From positions 1 through 64,000 of the forward strand of contig JBKHBN010000004.1 of NCBI GenBank assembly GCA_046542355.1: a stretch of 64,000 nucleotides of DNA, given 5' to 3'. Below the pieces are notes generated by a model. The model was not told the origin of the DNA. It did not search any database and saw only the letters and a list, made by a program, of their open reading frames with translations. Below, piece after piece: positions 59,384 to 64,000 of the stretch. Position 1 is the first letter of the stretch. Each line of letters opens with the position of its first letter. The translations under genes and the position numbers were made by a program. Source of the DNA: UBA1672 sp046542355 (lineage in GTDB: Bacteria; Pseudomonadota; Alphaproteobacteria; Micavibrionales; Micavibrionaceae).

Positions 59384-59520
59384 AGCGCTTCTTTAAACTG
59401 TATTGATCCGCAGGTAAAGGAAATACTTTAAATTTGACATAAATAAAGGAATTTGCTATTGGGAATAAATCAATTTGGAAGTAGAGCAGGATAATCAAAA
59501 TAAGAAAAATAAGTGTAGCT

Positions 59521-59824
59521 ATGACAAACAGTAACGGATCAGAACAAGCAAAAACAGACCGTAGATTTGCACCCGTTTTTGCTATTAAAGCAGCCGTATT
59601 GTGCAACGACTGTTTTTGACGCAGCATTAAACGCGTTTGGGTCCGGTGATAGAGTATGGGCTAATAAGGGTTTTGTGCTCAGCGGGGCTTTGACAATTGG
59701 CTCAGCAGCGGCAGGGGTGCTTGCATACAGGATATCCGGCATAAAAGGAATGCTCTGGAAAGGAGAAAACAAGAACAAAGCCTTGCAGATGGCCCTCCTT
59801 CTCCTGATTAGATCAGGCAGGTGA
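59521..59824 (+). pseudogene. Small membrane-protein frame broken by one base, or a +1 frameshift gene
   Basis: An ATG at 59521 opens 32 codons that end at a TGA (59617-59619) inside TTTTTGAC. Removing one T, or a +1 slip on UUU before UGA-C, joins it to 68 further codons ending at 59824. The joined 100-residue product has a hydrophobic segment (VLSGALTIGSAAAGVLAYRI) and a basic C-terminal part. I recognise no family. No strong ribosome site precedes the ATG. It fills most of the 447-base gap between rnr and topA, on the opposite strand; the rest of that gap (59384-59520) shows nothing. Confidence 0.35.
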
Positions 59825-59830
59825 TACTAC

Positions 59831-62422
59831 TTAACCCTTAGAAGCAGACTTTTTCTTGGCTGATGTTTTTTTCGAAGCCGCCGCCTTCTTCTTACCTTTT
59901 TTTTTCTTTTTCTTGGAGGTTTTGGCCTTCGCGGTTTTTTCTTCCGCTTTTGCAGCCTTTGCAGCTTCTCGCGCAGCGCGTTTTTCCGCAGCCTCTGCGA
60001 TAACCACAACAGCGCGGTTAATGCCAACACTCATCACATCATCATCTTTGGGCAAGGAAGTAAATTTTCCCTGATGTTTCAAAAACGGCCCAAAACGCCC
60101 AATGCCGGCTTGTATCATCTCTCCGGTTTCAGGATGCGTTCCCACATCGCGCGGCAAGGATAAAAGACCCAAAGCCATCTCCAGCGTAACATCTTCAACA
60201 CCGGTTCCAGCAGGAAGACCCTGACGCTTGGGCTTTGGCAATGCTTTCTTCTTGGGCTTTTTCGGAGATTTTTTCCCTTCTTCTTTTGCTTTTTTCACTT
60301 TTTGCGCATGAGCCTTTTCAGCCTCTTTATTGAGCGCCTCTACTTCAGCCACAGCTTCGGGCGCCGGATCAATCTGGACATAAGGCCCGTATGGCCCGCG
60401 CCTAAGAGAAATTGTTCGCCCGGTTCCGGGTTCTTCGCCCAGTATTTTTGGCTCATTGGCAAGCGCCGTCGCTTCGGCATCTTCATCATCAGAGACAATT
60501 AAAGGACGTGTAAACTTACATTCCGGGTAATTTGAACACCCGACAAAAGCGCCGAACTTGCCTAGCTTCAGCCCCAAGCGGCCTTCCGGCAAATCCTTGT
60601 TATCCGCGCAGGCTTTACAGACCCGCCCCGCATCACCATCAGGAAATAAATGGCTGGCAAGCTGTGCATCCAGATGATCGATAACATCGGTAATAGTCAG
60701 GTTTTTTGTTTCATCAATAGCAGCCTTGAAGTCAACCCAGAATAACCGCAGCGCCTCTTTCCAGGCCACATGACCAGAGGCAATAGCATCAAGCTCTTCT
60801 TCAAGATTGGCTGTAAAATCATAATCAACATACTGGCTGAAAAATTTAGACAAAAAGGTCGTGACCAGCCGCCCGCGACTTTCCGGAATAAAGCGCCGCT
60901 TATCCATGCTGACATAATTGCGATCTCTCAAAACCTGCAAAATAGAGGCGTAAGTAGACGGGCGTCCAATACCAAGCTCTTCCATCTTTTTAACCAAAGA
61001 GGCTTCACTATAACGCGGCGGCGGTTGCGTGAAATGCTGCTCTGGCACAGTTTTATCAAGCTTCGTAGGATCATGCGCACTCATGGGCGGCAAGCGTCGA
61101 TCACTCGCGTTGGTATTCTGGCTGTTATCATCATCTTCATCCTCATGATACAGCGTTAGAAAACCATCAAACGCAATAACCGATCCGGTGGCTTTTAAAA
61201 TAACATCATCCGTGCCATCAGAGATATTCACTCGCATTTGGTCGAGAACCGCGCTTTGCATTTGTGAGGCAACAGTGCGCTTCCATATGAGATCATAAAG
61301 CTTCCACATCGGCTCATCGAGTTTACCTCTAAGCGCGGCAGGTGTACGCGTTGGATCGGTAGGGCGGATAGCCTCGTGCGCTTCTTGAGCGTTCTTGGCT
61401 TTGGACTTGTATAGGCGCGGGGCATTGGGCAAATAATTTTTGCCGTAATCTGAAGAAATAACCCTCCGGCACGCTGTCACAGCATCCTCGGAAAGGGTCG
61501 TGCCATCTGTTCTCATATAGGTAATCAAACCGCCATCTTCATCCACCCCTTCATAAAGATTCTGCGCAAGGCGCATGGTGCGCGAGGCAGAAAGCCCCAG
61601 CTTGCGCGAAGCTTCCATTTGCAAAGTGGAGGTGATGAACGGCGCGGGAGGATTTCTGCGCGTTTGTTTCTTCTCGATAGATTGAATGGATAGCGCTTTG
61701 CTTTCAATGCGTTTGGCGGCAGCCTGCGCATCTTCCTCATTACCAAGGTCAAATTTATCAAGTTTGTTACCGGCCAGATGCGTGAGGCAGGCCATAAAGG
61801 GCGCACCATCCACAGTGCGCAACGCAGCGTCAATCGTCCAGTATTCCTGAGGGGTAAAAGCTTCAATCTCGGTTTCACGCTCACAAATCAAGCGCAGAGC
61901 AACAGATTGAACGCGCCCGGCAGAGCGAGAACCTGGCAACTTGCGCCACAAAACAGGAGAAAGGTTAAACCCAACCAGATAATCCAGAGCACGCCGCGCC
62001 AGATAAGCATCAATAAGCGGTTGATCCAGCTCCCGCGAATTATCAAAGGCCTTCTTAACAGCGCTTTTTGTGATCTCGTTAAAGGTCACGCGGTGGACAT
62101 TCTTGCCCTCCAGATCCCCGTCATCCTTGAGCAGCTCATAAATATGCCAGGCAATGGCTTCACCCTCACGATCCGGGTCAGGCGCAAGATAAATCGCATC
62201 GGCGCCTTTCAAAGCCTTTTTGATTTCATTCACATTTTTTACAGCGCGATCACCCATCTGCCATTTCATGGCAAAATTGTCATCGGGTAAAACAGACCCG
62301 TCTTTATTAACCAGATCCCTGACGTGTCCGTAGGAAGCCAGTACAGCGTAGTCAGACCCAAGATACTTGTTGATTGTTTTTGCTTTGGCTGGTGATTCAA
62401 CAATGACAAGATTTTTTCCCAA
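59831..62422 (-). CDS. topA: DNA topoisomerase I
   Basis: An 863-residue type IA topoisomerase that relaxes negative supercoils. The Toprim domain begins KNLVIVESPAKAKTINKYLG and has APDPDREGEAIAWH; the active tyrosine is in GLITYMRTDGT. One C4 zinc element (CKAC...GCSNYPEC) and TopA C-terminal repeats (GRTISLRRGPYGPYVQ, GIGRFGPFLKHQG) follow, then a lysine- and alanine-rich tail of about 60 residues. The first codon is TTG behind AGAGG with good spacing. It follows dprA by 23 bases. Confidence 0.96.
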   Translation of the reverse strand: MGKNLVIVESPAKAKTINKYLGSDYAVLASYGHVRDLVNKDGSVLPDDNFAMKWQMGDRAVKNVNEIKKALKGADAIYLAPDPDREGEAIAWHIYELLKDDGDLEGKNVHRVTFNEITKSAVKKAFDNSRELDQPLIDAYLARRALDYLVGFNLSPVLWRKLPGSRSAGRVQSVALRLICERETEIEAFTPQEYWTIDAALRTVDGAPFMACLTHLAGNKLDKFDLGNEEDAQAAAKRIESKALSIQSIEKKQTRRNPPAPFITSTLQMEASRKLGLSASRTMRLAQNLYEGVDEDGGLITYMRTDGTTLSEDAVTACRRVISSDYGKNYLPNAPRLYKSKAKNAQEAHEAIRPTDPTRTPAALRGKLDEPMWKLYDLIWKRTVASQMQSAVLDQMRVNISDGTDDVILKATGSVIAFDGFLTLYHEDEDDDNSQNTNASDRRLPPMSAHDPTKLDKTVPEQHFTQPPPRYSEASLVKKMEELGIGRPSTYASILQVLRDRNYVSMDKRRFIPESRGRLVTTFLSKFFSQYVDYDFTANLEEELDAIASGHVAWKEALRLFWVDFKAAIDETKNLTITDVIDHLDAQLASHLFPDGDAGRVCKACADNKDLPEGRLGLKLGKFGAFVGCSNYPECKFTRPLIVSDDEDAEATALANEPKILGEEPGTGRTISLRRGPYGPYVQIDPAPEAVAEVEALNKEAEKAHAQKVKKAKEEGKKSPKKPKKKALPKPKRQGLPAGTGVEDVTLEMALGLLSLPRDVGTHPETGEMIQAGIGRFGPFLKHQGKFTSLPKDDDVMSVGINRAVVVIAEAAEKRAAREAAKAAKAEEKTAKAKTSKKKKKKGKKKAAASKKTSAKKKSASKG

Positions 62423-62445
62423 ACTAAACCTCTTTCCCGTCTTCT

Positions 62446-63636
62446 CTATTCATCATATTGTTTTAAAAGCGCTATTTTATTTCCTGCGTGACGCGCTACA
62501 CGCCCTGCAAGCTCCAGTTCGATCAAGATTAACTGCAACTCGGGAATAGTCAAATGACATGCGCGCACCAATTCGTCAATATGAATCGGTGTAAAAGATA
62601 AACAGGCAAGAATATTTTCTGCCTCACTTTCACCTGTTTTTCTCTCGGATTTAGGGTGACTATTTTGCTGCTCTGGCCCTTTATTTTGTTGCGTATCAAA
62701 GTCGAATAATGTTGGAGCCTGCCGATGCTCACGCATACCATCACCCAAAAAGTTACTCACAATTTCAAGAACATCATCCGCATCACGCACAAGGACTGCA
62801 CCTTCACGGATCAGATGGTTAGGCCCTTTTGCGCGCGGATCAAGAGGCGAACCGGGAACGGCCATGACATCGCGCCCCATCTCTCCGGCAAGTCTTGCCG
62901 TTATAAGAGAACCAGAGCGCAGACCCGCCTCTACAACGATTGTAGCGCTGGACAATCCGGCAACAATTCTATTGCGCCTTGGGAAAGCCGCTGCAAAAGG
63001 TTTTGCCCCAAAAGCACTTTCTGCGATCACAGCACCTTTTTCTGTGATCTCATCATATAATTTTTGATTTTCTTCCGGGTAAACAACATCCACGCCACCG
63101 GCCACAACGGCAACTGTTCCGCTGCCAAGAGAGCCTTCATGCGCAGCAGTATCAATACCGCGCGCCAGACCCGATACGATCACTTGTCCACGCTTACCAA
63201 GATCACTGGCAAGGTTGCGTGCAAATTTGCGTCCGTTCAATGAGGCGTTACGCGCGCCAACGATAGCAAGTGCAGGGCGGTTCAAAAAATCGGGATTTCC
63301 TATAACGCTAAGAACTGGCGGCGCATCATCCAGACTGCTCAGGGCAAGTGAATAAGAAGGGTCTTGCGCTGTCACCAGATGCCCGCCACGTTTCTGAAGC
63401 GCTTTATACTCGGCTGCAATTTGTTTTTCACCTGGAGGCGATAAAGGTTTTTTGCGCCCCCCTTTTTTGGAAAGCTCAGGCAGAGCGTAAAGCGCCTCGC
63501 GCGCTGATCCGAAGTGCCCTAAGAGTTGGTAAAATGTAATAGGGCCGATATTCTCAGTGCGGATAAGCCTTAGCCAGTCGAGGCGCTCTTGTTCATCTGA
63601 ATTATAATCGGAATTATGCTTTACAAAGGTTTTCAA
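62446..63636 (-). CDS. dprA: DNA processing protein DprA
   Basis: A 396-residue DprA/Smf. The Rossmann-like core has LAIVGARNASLNGRK, VSGLARGIDTAAHEG, VYPEENQKLYDEI, FPRRNRIVAGLS and GSLITARLAGEMGRD; a C-terminal winged helix (ELVRACHLTIPELQLILIELELAG) ends the protein. DprA loads RecA on incoming single strands during transformation. The first codon is TTG with AAGGA six bases before it. It lies between plsY and topA, the usual alphaproteobacterial order, and is probably in their operon. Confidence 0.95.
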   Translation of the reverse strand: MKTFVKHNSDYNSDEQERLDWLRLIRTENIGPITFYQLLGHFGSAREALYALPELSKKGGRKKPLSPPGEKQIAAEYKALQKRGGHLVTAQDPSYSLALSSLDDAPPVLSVIGNPDFLNRPALAIVGARNASLNGRKFARNLASDLGKRGQVIVSGLARGIDTAAHEGSLGSGTVAVVAGGVDVVYPEENQKLYDEITEKGAVIAESAFGAKPFAAAFPRRNRIVAGLSSATIVVEAGLRSGSLITARLAGEMGRDVMAVPGSPLDPRAKGPNHLIREGAVLVRDADDVLEIVSNFLGDGMREHRQAPTLFDFDTQQNKGPEQQNSHPKSERKTGESEAENILACLSFTPIHIDELVRACHLTIPELQLILIELELAGRVARHAGNKIALLKQYDE

Positions 63637-63649
63637 ATTTCATCCTTAA

Positions 63650-64000
63650 TTATAACGTTTCATCTGCCACGGGTTGCAATCCAGCTCTTGCGTCTGTCTT
63701 GTCATTTCTCCGTTGACCAATCTTGTTTTCTTCGCCCGCAAGCAAACGCCTTATGTTGTCTTTGTGACGCAGAAAAATCAGTCCTGCAATAAGGGCGCAA
63801 ATCCCGGCAGGCAGAGCGCCATATATAAAAAACGTAATAATAGGCGCAATGGCGCAGGCACATAAAGCAGACAGAGAAGAATAGCGCGTACTCACCGCAA
63901 CAGCCAACCACGTTGCAAGTGCAACAAGGCCGCTATAAGGTACAGCAGCCAGAAAAACGCCAAACATTGTGGCAACGCCTTTTCCTCCTTTGAATTTTAG
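63650..64000 (-). CDS. plsY: Glycerol-3-phosphate acyltransferase PlsY, C-terminal part
   Basis: The last 116 residues of PlsY, the membrane enzyme that transfers acyl from acyl-phosphate to glycerol 3-phosphate. The frame runs off the window end. Visible are the KFKGGKGVAT motif 2 at the edge, membrane helices through ALATWLAVAVS and FIYGALPAGICALIAGLIFL, and the LRHKDNIRRLLAGEENKIG motif 3. The C-terminal tail is a little longer than usual. It ends 13 bases before the dprA start, so the two are co-transcribed. Confidence 0.94.
   Translation of the reverse strand, partial: LKFKGGKGVATMFGVFLAAVPYSGLVALATWLAVAVSTRYSSLSALCACAIAPIITFFIYGALPAGICALIAGLIFLRHKDNIRRLLAGEENKIGQRRNDKTDARAGLQPVADETL

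Noticed and set aside
1..64000. tRNA, rRNA, CRISPR arrays, insertion sequences, prophage or integron features
   Set aside because: Looked for in all gaps; no cloverleaf, spaced repeats, transposase, integrase or phage genes were found.

Overview
The window is a chromosomal segment of an alphaproteobacterium. The evidence is the combination of divK-pleD, an HdaA-like DnaA regulator, a HisN-type histidinol phosphatase, an EipB/DUF1849 envelope protein, a medium-form threonine dehydratase and the block plsY-dprA-topA-rnr-rpmG close to pleD-divK, an order I associate with Alphaproteobacteria. Base composition looks mid-40s %GC by eye. Several unrecognised small proteins suggest a lineage away from the best-studied orders, but I cannot name the genus. 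No rRNA, tRNA, CRISPR array, insertion sequence or prophage was seen; this is mostly housekeeping chromosome with scattered lineage-specific genes.

Layout. 1-3.8 kb: end of thiC, a membrane TerB-like protein, an RNase H-like protein with a basic insert, PhoH and a small secreted protein. 3.8-11 kb: threonine dehydratase, Zur-like regulator, periplasmic MsrB, pyruvate kinase, fabG and fabD, with three orphan small proteins between them. 11-15.7 kb: rpsF-rpsR-rplI with its own promoter and terminator, then dnaB-alr. 15.7-25.3 kb: a large orphan protein, a VanX-like dipeptidase with an altered zinc ligand, mlaE-mlaF, PBP1A, a GIY-YIG protein, two tandem paralogous membrane-anchored proteins and rluA. 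25.3-35 kb: ispE, a TPR lipoprotein-like or exported protein, a family-4-type uracil-DNA glycosylase without the cluster cysteines, a soluble lytic transglycosylase, hisN and alaS. 35-37.2 kb: a three-gene minus-strand cluster led by a RelA/SpoT-like protein, divergent from ndk. 37.2-46 kb: a 1182-residue hybrid histidine kinase with receiver and HPt, purMN, and a plus-strand run of DUF2066 protein, PerM/AI-2E exporter-family protein and HdaA. 46-50.5 kb: rnd with two SixA-like phosphatases (one missing its second catalytic histidine), divergent from aspS. 50.5-56.6 kb: an orphan acidic-tailed protein, a diguanylate cyclase behind a sigma-54-like promoter, EipB, divK-pleD and a YibQ-type deacetylase relative. 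56.7-64 kb: rpmG, rnr, a small frameshifted open frame, topA, dprA and the end of plsY.

Themes. Envelope biology is dense: PBP1A, Slt, VanX-like, Alr, MlaEF, EipB, YibQ and PlsY. Signalling is also dense: a phosphorelay kinase, DivK, two I-site-bearing diguanylate cyclases, SixA-like phosphatases that could act on HPt domains, and a RelA/SpoT-like protein. The most interesting candidates are the RelA/SpoT-like cluster, the sigma-54-like diguanylate cyclase promoter, the UUU-UGA-C frameshift site at 59.6 kb, the operator-like dyad inside the aspS promoter, and several enzymes with changed active-site residues. I found no single locus that I can confidently call a new multi-gene system.
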